Assembly (NCBI GenBank): GCA_964549275.1
Contig: CAZJUP010000005.1
Coordinates: 83,905-147,904 of the forward strand
Length of the DNA stretch: 64,000 nucleotides
Direction of reading: 5' to 3'
From: CAZJUP01 sp964549275
GTDB lineage: Bacteria > Fidelibacterota > Marinisomatia > Marinisomatales > TCS55
Below are positions 53,146 through 62,496 of the stretch, one piece after another. Made by a program: the position numbers and the translations under genes. Each line of letters starts with the position of its first letter. Positions within the stretch are counted from its first letter, which is position 1. The notes beneath the pieces were generated by a model. It had not been told where the DNA came from. It ran no database searches and was given only the letters and a program-made list of their open reading frames with translations.

Positions 53146-56118
53146 ATGAATTATGAAGTAAAAGAGTCCATCAACTTTCAGGATTTAATGCTCCATAGAA
53201 TCCATGAGATTCTATTGGTTGCCAGTCCATATGATGCCTTTATTTTAGAAGAAGACGGGCGGCTCACCCAGCAAATCCTTTACGAATACCTGGGAATGAA
53301 TCTGAGCTATGCTCCAAGGGTTTGGCATGCAAGGGGAGCCAATAAAGCCTTGGAAATGCTGTCTCAGCGAAAATATGACATGATAATTGTAATGATGAGA
53401 ATTACCGATATGGATCCTGTTACGTTTGGGGAAAAAGTAAAAAAGTTATTTCCAAAGAAGCCCGTAATTCTTTTAGCTTTTGACCAATCGGAAATCAAAC
53501 AACTTCCGGAAAAACGGTTAGAAAAATCTATTGATAAAGTGTTTATTTGGTCTGGGAATGCCAATGTGTTTCCTGCAATCATAAAGGTATTCGAAGATAA
53601 AAAAAATCTAAAGCGGGATTATACCATTGCCGACATTCGGAGTATTTTAGTTGTTGAGGATAACCCACGTTACTATTCCATCCTCATGCCCCTGCTTTAT
53701 AAAATTGCGCTGAAGCATGCAAGAAACCTCATCAATACCGGCCTATCTGATACCGATAAACTGCTGATGTTCCGGGCGCGACCAAAAATTCTCCTCACTA
53801 CTACTTACGAAGAGGCGTTAAAATACTACAATAAGTACCGGAATAACTTTCTCGGTATCATATCTGATGTCCGATTCCCCATGAAGGGTACATTGGACCC
53901 GCATGCGGGAGTTAAACTGACAAAACATGTTAAGGAACAGGATCCCGATTTGCCTATCATTCTCCAGTCCACCAATAAAAAACAAGCAGGCGAAGCCCAT
54001 AATGCCGGTGCTCAGTTTTTACATAAACATTCTGCAAACTTATTGCTTGAGCTGGAAGATTTTATTGTGAACAATTTCGGGTTTGGAGATTTCATATTCC
54101 GAACACACAAGGGAAAAGAGATCACCAGGGCAACGGATTTAATTTCCTTAAAAAAGTCTTTGGAAAAAGTCTCAGAAAAAAGCTTGTATTACCATGCCTC
54201 CCATAATCATTTTTCGAATTGGATGGCTGTGAGAGGCGAACTAAGCATTGCCTCTGAACTAAGACCGATTAAAGTCCATCATTTCAATAAGTTAGAAGAT
54301 TTACGCAATGTATTGGTAGAAATTATTGATAAGGCCATCCAAGCTCAGCATAAAGGGCAAATCACCGCTTATTCAGAAACAGCACCTGATACAAATTTTG
54401 CCCGAATTTCTACAGGATCACTGGGAGGAAAAGCACGGGGTCTCGCCTTTGCAAATTCTATGTTAGCTGAATCAGGTATCCCTGAAAAATATCCTCAGGT
54501 TCACATTCAAATTCCAAAAGTTACGGTTATTGGCACAGATGAATTCGATCGGTTTATGGATGAAAATAATCTTTGGGAGAAAGCCCTGTCAGGAAAATCG
54601 AATGCATCAATTATTTCCGCATTCCGGAAAGCAAAACTTTCTAAAACTTTAGTAAAAACCTTATCTAAATATCTTTCCGATGTTAAAAACCCCATTGCCA
54701 TACGATCATCTAGTTTGCTGGAAGATTCCCAATATCAACCTCTGGCCGGAATGTATGCTACCTTTATGCTGCCCAACAAGGGAAAGAAAAAATCTGATCG
54801 ATTATCCGCCTTGAGCCATGCTATAAAAATGGTTTATGCCTCGACATATTTCAAGGAACCTAAATCATTGATAGAATCTTCTGTCCATCGACAGGATGAA
54901 GAGAAAATGGGTGTCATCATGATGGAACTTGTGGGACAAAAACATGGTAACCGGTTTTACCCCACAGTCAGCGGCTCTGCTCAAAGCTACAATTATTATC
55001 CCGTGTCTTACATGGAGCGAGAAGAAGGAGTGGCTTTTCTGGCCCTGGGATTGGGGCGAACCATTGTAGAAGGAGAAAAAGCGCTGCGGTTTTCCCCCAG
55101 ATATCCGGGGATCCTACCCCAGTATTACTCCGTTCGCGCCACCATGGATAATTCTCAGAAATCATTTTATGCCCTCAATTTATCAGGAAAACCTGAATTT
55201 TTTAAAGGGGACACCAATGTAAAGTCATTCCCCCTGTCTGTTGCAGAAGAAGACGGCGAACTGCATTGGGCCGCCAGTGTGATTTGTGAAGAAGATAATG
55301 TGGTTAGGGATTCTCTGAGATACACCGGGCCAAGAGTTCTGACTTTTCCTCCTTTACTGAAATGGAACCAAATTCCGGTCCCTGAAATTATTTCGGACCT
55401 TCTGGCCATTGGAGAGCAATCTCTGGGCTGCCCTGTGGAACTGGAATTTGCCGTTAACTTATTTAAAGCCCAGGACCGGAAGCCGGAGTTTTCTCTTCTA
55501 CAAATTAAACCCATGGTTATTGGCGGAATTGACCGCGTGGAGGAATACGACCATCTTACTGATGACGATATTCTATGTTCGAGCGGTGTGGCCCTGGGGA
55601 ATGGAATCATAGAAGGTATTCGAGATATTGTTGTGGTGAATACGGAAACATTTAATGCGGCACACACGCAGGAGATTGCTAACGAAATCGAATTAATGAA
55701 CTCCGAGATTCCGCAAAAATCCTCCGCCATATTGGTAGGACCCGGGCGATGGGGGTCTGCCGATCCCTGGCTTGGAATTCCAGTTAATTGGGGACAAATT
55801 TCCAAAGCTAAGGTCATCGTGGAAGTCGGAATGAAACAATTCCCTATTGACCCGTCTTTTGGGAGTCATTTTTTCCAAAATGTGACCAGTATGCGCATTG
55901 GCTATTTTACTATCGACCCCAAAAAAGACAGGGATACCCTCGATTTACCCTGGCTGACGAATCAACCTGTGATTAAGAAAACATCATTTACAACCTGGTA
56001 TCGCCTCGAGGAACCTCTAACGGTTTATATCGATGGTAAATCGGGAGACGGGATGGTGATAAAGCCTCTGCAGCCTGTGATAGATATCATGGACGAACAG
56101 GAGTCCACAGGGATATAA
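53146..56118 (+). CDS. Double receiver - PEP/pyruvate-binding (ATP-grasp) fusion protein
   Basis: 990 residues. Residues ~20-150 form a receiver-like domain whose acceptor aspartate position is lost (DMIIVMMRITD). Residues ~165-310 form a second receiver with the acidic pair (VVEDN, D172), acceptor D241 (IISDVRFP) and a lysine near 294 (FLHKHSA). A linker domain follows. The PPDK_N-type ATP-grasp starts at STGSLGGKARGLAF (~420-435), with IAIRSSSLLEDS (~516-527) and LLQIKPM. The phosphohistidine swivel and PEP barrel of PEP synthase are absent; instead there is a C-terminal region with VGPGRWGSADPW. The start follows AGGAATAT. Likely a phosphorylation-controlled ATP-dependent enzyme; substrate unknown. 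Confidence 0.85.
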   Translation: MNYEVKESINFQDLMLHRIHEILLVASPYDAFILEEDGRLTQQILYEYLGMNLSYAPRVWHARGANKALEMLSQRKYDMIIVMMRITDMDPVTFGEKVKKLFPKKPVILLAFDQSEIKQLPEKRLEKSIDKVFIWSGNANVFPAIIKVFEDKKNLKRDYTIADIRSILVVEDNPRYYSILMPLLYKIALKHARNLINTGLSDTDKLLMFRARPKILLTTTYEEALKYYNKYRNNFLGIISDVRFPMKGTLDPHAGVKLTKHVKEQDPDLPIILQSTNKKQAGEAHNAGAQFLHKHSANLLLELEDFIVNNFGFGDFIFRTHKGKEITRATDLISLKKSLEKVSEKSLYYHASHNHFSNWMAVRGELSIASELRPIKVHHFNKLEDLRNVLVEIIDKAIQAQHKGQITAYSETAPDTNFARISTGSLGGKARGLAFANSMLAESGIPEKYPQVHIQIPKVTVIGTDEFDRFMDENNLWEKALSGKSNASIISAFRKAKLSKTLVKTLSKYLSDVKNPIAIRSSSLLEDSQYQPLAGMYATFMLPNKGKKKSDRLSALSHAIKMVYASTYFKEPKSLIESSVHRQDEEKMGVIMMELVGQKHGNRFYPTVSGSAQSYNYYPVSYMEREEGVAFLALGLGRTIVEGEKALRFSPRYPGILPQYYSVRATMDNSQKSFYALNLSGKPEFFKGDTNVKSFPLSVAEEDGELHWAASVICEEDNVVRDSLRYTGPRVLTFPPLLKWNQIPVPEIISDLLAIGEQSLGCPVELEFAVNLFKAQDRKPEFSLLQIKPMVIGGIDRVEEYDHLTDDDILCSSGVALGNGIIEGIRDIVVVNTETFNAAHTQEIANEIELMNSEIPQKSSAILVGPGRWGSADPWLGIPVNWGQISKAKVIVEVGMKQFPIDPSFGSHFFQNVTSMRIGYFTIDPKKDRDTLDLPWLTNQPVIKKTSFTTWYRLEEPLTVYIDGKSGDGMVIKPLQPVIDIMDEQESTGI

Positions 56119-56159
56119 AAAGCCCCAGCTAAGATGACGATTCGAAACCGGGGCTTTTT
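56118..56159. terminator. Intrinsic terminator, probably bidirectional
   Basis: AAAAGCCCC (56118-56126) pairs with GGGGCTTTT (56150-56158), followed by further T runs. The loop is about 23 bases. It lies between the convergent ATP-grasp and gdhA genes, and A/T tracts on both sides can serve both. Confidence 0.85.
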
Positions 56160-56185
56160 CTTTTTTTAGATTAAAAGGATTGAAA

Positions 56186-57523
56186 TTATACGACGCCCTG
56201 GTCCATCATGGCATCCGCCACTTTAATGAACCCGGCAACATTGGCTCCTTTCACATAATTAATGTGATCTCCTTCTTTTCCGTATTTCATACAGGATAAA
56301 TGGATATTTTCCATAATCGTATGCAATTTCTGATCGACTTCTTCCCGAGACCAGGAAATTCTCATACTGTTCTGACTCATTTCCAATCCGGAGACTGCAA
56401 CACCGCCGGCATTGGCAGCTTTGCCCGGGCCAAAGAGTATTTTATGCTTTTGGAACACTTCCACAGCATCAGGCTCTGTGGGCATGTTTGCCCCTTCCGC
56501 TACACAAATGCATCCATTTTTTACCAGGGTTTCTGCCTCAGATGGATTAATTTCATTTTGAGTGGCACAAGGAAGAGCCACATCACATTTCACAGACCAA
56601 GGCCGTTTTCCGGAAAAATATTCTACACCATATTCATCTGCGTATTCCTTAATTCTTCCCCGTTTTACATTCTTTAGATTCATAGCAAATTCTAATTTTT
56701 CTGAATCAATGCCATCAGGGTCGTATATACTACCGCTGGAATCGGAAAGGGTGACAACTTTTGCACCGAGTTCTGTGGCTTTTTCTGTTGCAAATTGGGC
56801 CACATTACCGGACCCGGATATGGCTACAGTTTTGCCGTCAAACGATTCCTTACGGGTCTTCAGCATTTCTTTTGCGAAATACACGGTGCCATACCCGGTA
56901 GCTTCCGGGCGAATCAGGCTTCCTCCCCAGTTTAGGGATTTCCCGGTCAGGACTCCTGTAAATTCATTTCGAATGCGTTTATATTGCCCAAACAAGTATC
57001 CGATTTCCCGGCCGCCCACACCGATATCTCCGGCAGGCACATCAGTATTCGGACCAATATGTTTCGAAAGTTCCGTCATGAAAGATTGACAAAAACTCAT
57101 CACTTCGTTATCAGATTTCCCCTTGGGATCAAAATCCGACCCCCCTTTTCCGCCCCCCATTGGAAGCGTGGTTAAACTGTTTTTAAAGACCTGTTCAAAC
57201 CCCAAAAATTTCAGAATACTCAGATTCACAGAAGGATGAAAACGCAACCCGCCCTTGTAGGGTCCGATAGCGGAATTAAATTCAACCCTAAACCCGCGAT
57301 TGACTTCGACTTCACCCCTGTCATTCCTCCAGGGGACCCGAAACATGAGAATACGTTCCGGTTCTGAAATACGTTCTAAAACTTTGGCATGCATATATTG
57401 TGGATGATCCTGCAGAAAATCCCACAGGGATTCCACAACTTCATGAACAGCCTGCAGAAATTCATTTTCACCGGAATTCTTTCTTTCCATCCGGTCCATA
57501 AAATCAGCGACTGAATTAACCAT
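56186..57523 (-). CDS. gdhA: Glutamate dehydrogenase (hexameric, NADP-type)
   Basis: 445 residues, the length of the small hexameric enzymes. It has RVEFNSAIGPYKGGLRFHP, PMGGGKGGSDFDPKGKSD with the catalytic lysine, DVPAGDIGVGGREIGYLFG and the Rossmann VAISGSGNVAQFA. It makes glutamate from 2-oxoglutarate and ammonia. The ATG follows AGAGGTTATCC. Confidence 0.96.
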   Translation of the reverse strand: MVNSVADFMDRMERKNSGENEFLQAVHEVVESLWDFLQDHPQYMHAKVLERISEPERILMFRVPWRNDRGEVEVNRGFRVEFNSAIGPYKGGLRFHPSVNLSILKFLGFEQVFKNSLTTLPMGGGKGGSDFDPKGKSDNEVMSFCQSFMTELSKHIGPNTDVPAGDIGVGGREIGYLFGQYKRIRNEFTGVLTGKSLNWGGSLIRPEATGYGTVYFAKEMLKTRKESFDGKTVAISGSGNVAQFATEKATELGAKVVTLSDSSGSIYDPDGIDSEKLEFAMNLKNVKRGRIKEYADEYGVEYFSGKRPWSVKCDVALPCATQNEINPSEAETLVKNGCICVAEGANMPTEPDAVEVFQKHKILFGPGKAANAGGVAVSGLEMSQNSMRISWSREEVDQKLHTIMENIHLSCMKYGKEGDHINYVKGANVAGFIKVADAMMDQGVV

Positions 57524-57676
57524 GGATAACCTCTATTTTTATGTCAGATAAAATTGATATCCTTGAATAATTTCAAGCGATTCAATACGAGAAATTAGGG
57601 CTTTAAAGATATACGTGTCCTGTTTTTTCTTTTAAATTCCTGAAGGATTTTGTTAAAACCAATCCTATAAATTTAT

Positions 57677-57704
57677 TTGAATCATGTGATAAAAAGGGGA
57701 TAAT
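57677..57704 (+). promoter_or_regulatory. Sigma-70 type promoter for tRNA-Met
   Basis: TTGAAT (57677-57682), a 16-base spacer and GATAAT (57699-57704) sit about 18 bases before the tRNA 5' end. Spacing and sequence are close to consensus. Confidence 0.65.
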
Positions 57705-57721
57705 TTTACAGGCTTTTTTAT

Positions 57722-57795
57722 GGCGGAGTAGCTCAGTTGGTTAGAGCGGTGGCTTCATAAGCCATGTGTCGGCGGTTCAAGTCCGCCCTCCGCTA
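57722..57795 (+). tRNA. tRNA-Met (CAT), elongator type
   Basis: GGCGGAG pairs with CTCCGCT in the acceptor stem. The D arm is GCTCAGTTGGTTAGAGC. The anticodon arm TGGCTTCATAAGCCA gives CAT, and the T arm is GGCGGTTCAAGTCCGCC. CCA is not encoded. The acceptor has a normal 1-72 pair region, unlike initiator tRNA, so elongator Met is preferred; an Ile(CAT) identity after lysidine modification cannot be excluded. Confidence 0.92.
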
Positions 57796-57806
57796 CAAAT
57801 AAAAAT

Positions 57807-57828
57807 ACCCCGTTCCCGGGGTTTTTTA
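57807..57828 (+). terminator. Intrinsic terminator after tRNA-Met
   Basis: ACCCCG pairs with CGGGGT around a four-base loop (TTCC), followed by a run of T. It lies 11 bases after the tRNA end. Confidence 0.88.
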
Positions 57829-57875
57829 TTTTACTGATCGGTTCTGCAGATGGTAGAAACTAGCTTGAATATTCC

Positions 57876-58301
57876 TCAGTATGGGATGACCGTATGATTT
57901 CTGGCTACTGTAATCCATTTTTCTCTCTGATGCTCACGCCAGCGGTTCTTTACAATAAAGACCAATCGATATAATCCCGCATCCTTGCCGCTCCAATTTG
58001 CCGAAATACCGCTTACTGGGCATTGGGTATGGTAAAATTTTCCATATTGAATAAAAATCGGTTCATCAGAGTAATGGTAATACGTATAAACATAAAGGCT
58101 GTCTGCTGCGGTATTGACCCAAACAACCCATTCAACTTGACACCCGGCATGGATGGTTCTTGGCATTTCAATATTAAATATTTTCACATCCGGGAATACC
58201 GGCAGTGTATGGACATGGTGATGGCATGAAACCATCAATAATAAGCAAAAAAGGAGCATTGCCTTCTGATGATTTCGCCAGGTTTGACTATAACCGGCCA
58301 C
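57876..58301 (-). CDS. Small lipoprotein of unknown function
   Basis: 141 residues. The GTG start at 58301 has an ideal AAAGGAG seven bases upstream. The signal has a lipobox ending LMVSC (C26), followed by a histidine-rich HHHVHTLP. The rest looks like an Ig-like beta domain (QVEWVVWVNTAADSLYVYTY, GLYRLVFIVKNRW). The histidine cluster right after the lipid anchor might bind metal; this is a guess. It is isolated from other minus-strand genes. Confidence 0.72.
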   Translation of the reverse strand: MAGYSQTWRNHQKAMLLFCLLLMVSCHHHVHTLPVFPDVKIFNIEMPRTIHAGCQVEWVVWVNTAADSLYVYTYYHYSDEPIFIQYGKFYHTQCPVSGISANWSGKDAGLYRLVFIVKNRWREHQREKWITVARNHTVIPY

Positions 58302-58670
58302 AGCAATTCTCCTTTCAAATCAGGATGTGTAATATGTGTTCTCTACTTTTTAAATGCTAAAGTAAGGCAATCTGTTCCTCTGTGAGTTACCCTTTCTCTA
58401 TCCTGCAGAAGCGTTGGCTAAAAATGGAGAACCTACATATATTGTTTAGCAGAAGAGAAGAACTAGCCGCAGAAGAATACACAAGGATGAGTAAACCCAT
58501 TTAATATCAGTGATTTTTTCAAGATTTTCATTCTTCTCCCCTTTGATTTTGTTGATTCCATTATTGGATACCTCACCGATTTTATGGTGTGTCAGAAATT
58601 GACACCCCGTAAGGGATTCGCCTAATATGGATGCTTTTTTCAATGTTTCAAACCCTGTAAATTTGGGTCC
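58302..58670. other. 369-base intergenic stretch with one inverted repeat
   Basis: No convincing gene. It presumably contains promoters for the lipoprotein (minus) and HPt gene (plus). The notable item is a near-perfect palindrome at 58586-58608. A minus-strand frame ending at 58446 (65 codons) has no supported start. Confidence 0.5.
58586..58608. repeat. Inverted repeat GGTGTGTCA-N5-TGACACCCC
   Basis: The arms match at 8 of 9 positions, with a perfect GTGTCA/TGACAC core and spacer GAAAT. It lies 63 bases before the HPt gene start. It could be an operator; the GGGGTGTCA form also resembles ends of some transposons, so an old element end is possible. Confidence 0.45.
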
Positions 58671-58991
58671 ATGAACTCAGACTATATAGATGACCCGGAA
58701 TTTCAGGTGCTGATAAAAAAATACTTGGCCTATTTACAGGAAGAACTGGCCAAGGTTCAGGTTTTCATATCCCAAAGTGATTATCCTGAACTGAGACAAT
58801 TTGGACATAACCTGAAAGGAACGGGAGGCGGATATGGATTTGACCATTTTACTGTTTTAGGAGAAAAAATAAATCGTGCTGCTCATAAAAAAGATATGCC
58901 GTCTATTCAATCTCTGGTCTCGACTTTTACCACCGAATTAAACGAAGCGAAAGAGAAGTTTAGTAAAGACCCTGCAGGAAGGGATTCCTGA
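58671..58991 (+). CDS. HPt phosphotransfer protein
   Basis: 106 residues, all helical. The HPt signature is FGHNLKGTGGGYGF with H46 as the phosphate acceptor. A free-standing HPt protein passes phosphate between receiver domains. Its stop codon ends at the base before the stop of the hybrid kinase on the other strand, so the two genes are tail to tail. It is the natural partner for the kinase's C-terminal receiver. Confidence 0.88.
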   Translation: MNSDYIDDPEFQVLIKKYLAYLQEELAKVQVFISQSDYPELRQFGHNLKGTGGGYGFDHFTVLGEKINRAAHKKDMPSIQSLVSTFTTELNEAKEKFSKDPAGRDS

Positions 58992-61900
58992 TCAATAGGG
59001 CTTGTTCAAAATAGCTTTTAACTCAGCCAAAGTAAAGGGCTTAGGTAAATGTTCAGAAAAGCCCTGGTTTATAAATTTTTCCCGCATCCCTTTCATGGTA
59101 TGGGCTGTCATCGCTATAATGGGTGTTCCATCATACTTTGTCTTTTGCCGTATCTTTTTCATAAAAGCCACACCGGACATTTCTCCACGCAAACTAATAT
59201 CGACCAACATACAGTCAATGGAATTATTCTTTAAGATTAATAAGGCATCCTCTCCGGTTTCTGCTGAAACATAGGGAATATCTAATTTCTTTAATAGAAA
59301 TTCTACATAGTTCAAATTTGCCGGATTATCCTCTAAAATTAAAATATGTTTGAACAATTTTTTATTACCGATGGGTTTCTTCAATTCTTCATCACCTTTT
59401 GTCTTTTCTAAGGAAAACACTTTTTCTGCTACAGGAAAGGACAGAGTAAATGTTGTCCCCTCTCCCACTGTTGATTCCACATCAATAGTCCCCCCCATGG
59501 CCCTGATGAACCTGTGGCTGATATAGGTCCCCAAACCTGCTCCTTCATATTTCCGCGTATATCCCTCATCCTGTTGGCGGAATAACGCAAAAATAAAGGG
59601 CATAAATTCTTTAGAAATTCCCACCCCTGTATCAACCACCGATATATAGTACACTTCCTTTTTAACCCATGTTTTGACAGAAACACCTCCCGTTTGAGTA
59701 TACTTTACTGCATTTTGTAAAATATTCCCCATAGCCTGATGGAATCGAACCATATCGACTTTGATGCCGCTTTGGGATCCTTTCAGGTCCTTTGAAATGG
59801 TTAAGTTTTTGTTTTGAGCGGGGATTTCAATTTCACGGATACTGTCTAAAACCAAATTGTCGGCATGAACCGATTTTAGTTTCGTAATAATTCGGTCTGC
59901 TTCAATCTGAGAGACGTCCAAAACATCGTCCACCATCTGTTTTAATCGATCTCCGCTTTTTCGAATGATATCAAACTGTCTTTTCTCCTCTTTGGACAGT
60001 TTATCCTTCAACTCAATCTCCAATAAATCCGAATAACCCAAAATGGTATTCAGAGGCGTTCTCACCTCGTGGGAAATGGTGCCAATAAATACATTTTTTA
60101 ATCGGTCCGAAGCTTCTGCTCTTTCTTTAGCCTGAATTAATTCCTTTTCAATGGTTTTTAATTCTGTGATATCTGTAGCGTAAAAATGAACGAGATCAAA
60201 CTTTTGTAAAGGATGGCCAATCCATAAAAAATTCCGCCCCCCTAACTGAACTTCTGTTTGTTCAATATCTTCACCCTTTTTTAAGGCATTAGTTACCAAA
60301 GTTTTAAAATGTTTTGGAAGGATGGTGGCCGGTGTTTTATCCGTTTCGTTCAGCGTGTTTAAAATTTCTGTCACTGCCTTGTTCGCAAAGGTAATTATCC
60401 CCTCTCCGTTCACTTCAATAACCGGGAGAGGGTTTTGTGTGGGGAACTCTGCCAATCGTTTCAGTTCTTTTTGGGTTTTGATCCTCTCATTTCCTACCTC
60501 TACCCTCAAAATACCCTGATTCAAAGATTCTTTGATTGAATTAATTACCGATAACATCTGGTGGTTTTCTTTACTGATTAATCCCAATAATCCCCAGGGC
60601 TTTCCAAAAGGTTTTAATGGAATCAATATAATCTTATGATCAGAATATATTTGTGAGTAAGCATGAATCGCCTTTGAGGTACCGAGACTATTAAAATTAT
60701 TCAGGGCAACCGGCTCATCCCCATTCAATATTTCCTTCATTTTCTTATTTTTACCTATAGAAAAAGACATTTTACCGGTAAAAGAGGGATACATCTTCTT
60801 CATATCTCCCATATATTCATCCGTCGTCACCAAAACAGAATTAATAAATTTTCTTTTTTCTTTAGAATAACTAAATAATACCACGGCTTCGGCTCTAAGC
60901 ATTTCTTTGTATAAATCCGCCAGTTTGTATAATAAATCTCTTAGATCAAGTTCGACTTCCTCTCTGACGGAAGTTAATTCCAAAGTTTTAGACTCCAGTT
61001 GAGTCCTTATTAAAGCCTGCTTTTCTAACCGTTCTCTTTCAATCTGGTCAGAAATGTTGACAATGGCTCCTCGTAATGCTATGGCCCCGCCCTCTTCATC
61101 CTTCTCAACAGTGACGAGCAGCTCAGCATGAAATATTTGACCGTCTTTACAGCGAAAATTACTCCTCAATTTTCTCATGCCACCTTTTTTGATGATCTCC
61201 TTTATGGTTTTTTGATACTTTTTTCTATATTCCGGTGTCAAAAATTCAGTAATATGATGCCCCACATATTCATCCCGTTCATAATCAAATTGACGAAGCA
61301 ATTCTTCATTGCATTCCAGTATGTTTCCCTCCAAATCAATTGTATGATATAAAATAGGTGCATTATTATAGAGATCCTTGTAAAGGGATTCAGATTCTTT
61401 AAGATCGGACCTGGCTGCCATAACATCTTCCAAGATATTCAGAATGGCTTCTCTTGAGGATTCTGCCATGGCAATTTGATCTTCCATTTCCATGGTTTTG
61501 TATTGTATAGCTTCTTCCAAATCTTTACTGTATTTTTCCCTGACCCTTTCAAATTTTTTTCGTTCCGAAATGTTTCGAAGTGTCCACTGTGCCACCATTT
61601 TTCCCTCATGACGTACGAGTTGACCGTTAATCTCAATGGGAATAGGGGTGCCGTCTTTATGATTAATGATTGTTTCAAAATGTTTCACTATGCGATTTTG
61701 AAAAATATCTTTTAATTTTTTCTGGTAACGGGGAAGTTCATTTTGGGGTACAAATTCCATATAGACCCTGCCCAATAATTCTTCCTTATCATATCCTGCT
61801 AATTCTTTTATGGAGGGGCTGATATATAAAATAGTCCCTGATTTTGATAGAATGAAAATAGAATCCAGAGTGGATTCAACGAGTAAGATCAGTTCTTGTT

Positions 61901-62447
61901 CTCGTTCCTTTAATACCTGACCCTGGGTAATCAATTGCTTGTTGGTTTCGGCCAGTTCTGCTCTCGACTGTTCAATCTTATCCGTTTGCAAACACGCCAA
62001 ACAGGCACCGGCTAAATGCTCCGTAACGGGTATCATGGATTTTAAGGTGGCCGAATCCAGATTTCGCTTACCGGTTACAAGAATTAAAATCCCAAAGTCC
62101 GGTAAAGGTAAAAAATAATAATGCCCTTGGCCATTGACCTTTTTTTGGACAGGTAGATTCTTGTATAATTTTTTGACTTCTTTATCAGATTGGATTACGG
62201 TCAGCTCTTTTAAAGCCAGCTGATAGGGAATCACCGTATCGACATCCTTGGGTATGGTTTGAACATCCCGGAAACCATATTCTCCATTTGAGTTTTCAGA
62301 AAGTTGTAAAACGCCTCCGGCAGAGCAATTCAGGGAACGGACAATTTTTGAAAGGCTTTCCTTTAGCATTTTATTCAGGTCAAGACTTCGCCCTATTGAG
62401 GTAGCGATATCAAACAACGCTTGCATTTGATTTGTAGAAGCAGGCAT
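58992..62447 (-). CDS. Hybrid sensor histidine kinase with GAF/PAS modules and C-terminal receiver
   Basis: 1151 residues with no membrane segment. In order: GAF-like (about 1-150), coiled coil, PAS (185-300, ILYISPSIKELAGYDKEELL), PAS (355-470, EGNILECNEELLRQFDYERDE region), GAF-like (500-650), PAS (665-765), HisKA with H793 in GTISHEVRTPLN, HATPase (N912 in NILQNAVKYT, DTGVGI, GAGLGTYI) and a receiver (ILEDN, acceptor D1083, K1136). A C-terminal receiver needs an HPt partner, supplied by the adjacent gene. It starts 49 bp after the membrane PAS protein, likely the same transcript. Confidence 0.93.
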   Translation of the reverse strand: MPASTNQMQALFDIATSIGRSLDLNKMLKESLSKIVRSLNCSAGGVLQLSENSNGEYGFRDVQTIPKDVDTVIPYQLALKELTVIQSDKEVKKLYKNLPVQKKVNGQGHYYFLPLPDFGILILVTGKRNLDSATLKSMIPVTEHLAGACLACLQTDKIEQSRAELAETNKQLITQGQVLKEREQELILLVESTLDSIFILSKSGTILYISPSIKELAGYDKEELLGRVYMEFVPQNELPRYQKKLKDIFQNRIVKHFETIINHKDGTPIPIEINGQLVRHEGKMVAQWTLRNISERKKFERVREKYSKDLEEAIQYKTMEMEDQIAMAESSREAILNILEDVMAARSDLKESESLYKDLYNNAPILYHTIDLEGNILECNEELLRQFDYERDEYVGHHITEFLTPEYRKKYQKTIKEIIKKGGMRKLRSNFRCKDGQIFHAELLVTVEKDEEGGAIALRGAIVNISDQIERERLEKQALIRTQLESKTLELTSVREEVELDLRDLLYKLADLYKEMLRAEAVVLFSYSKEKRKFINSVLVTTDEYMGDMKKMYPSFTGKMSFSIGKNKKMKEILNGDEPVALNNFNSLGTSKAIHAYSQIYSDHKIILIPLKPFGKPWGLLGLISKENHQMLSVINSIKESLNQGILRVEVGNERIKTQKELKRLAEFPTQNPLPVIEVNGEGIITFANKAVTEILNTLNETDKTPATILPKHFKTLVTNALKKGEDIEQTEVQLGGRNFLWIGHPLQKFDLVHFYATDITELKTIEKELIQAKERAEASDRLKNVFIGTISHEVRTPLNTILGYSDLLEIELKDKLSKEEKRQFDIIRKSGDRLKQMVDDVLDVSQIEADRIITKLKSVHADNLVLDSIREIEIPAQNKNLTISKDLKGSQSGIKVDMVRFHQAMGNILQNAVKYTQTGGVSVKTWVKKEVYYISVVDTGVGISKEFMPFIFALFRQQDEGYTRKYEGAGLGTYISHRFIRAMGGTIDVESTVGEGTTFTLSFPVAEKVFSLEKTKGDEELKKPIGNKKLFKHILILEDNPANLNYVEFLLKKLDIPYVSAETGEDALLILKNNSIDCMLVDISLRGEMSGVAFMKKIRQKTKYDGTPIIAMTAHTMKGMREKFINQGFSEHLPKPFTLAELKAILNKPY

Positions 62448-62496
62448 ATCAGACCTTAATTATAACAACACCTAACATATCCTTATTACGGTTCTT

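Noticed and set aside
58446..58643. 65-codon minus-strand frame in the gap before the HPt gene
   Set aside because: No ribosome site and it spans the palindrome; composition looks non-coding.
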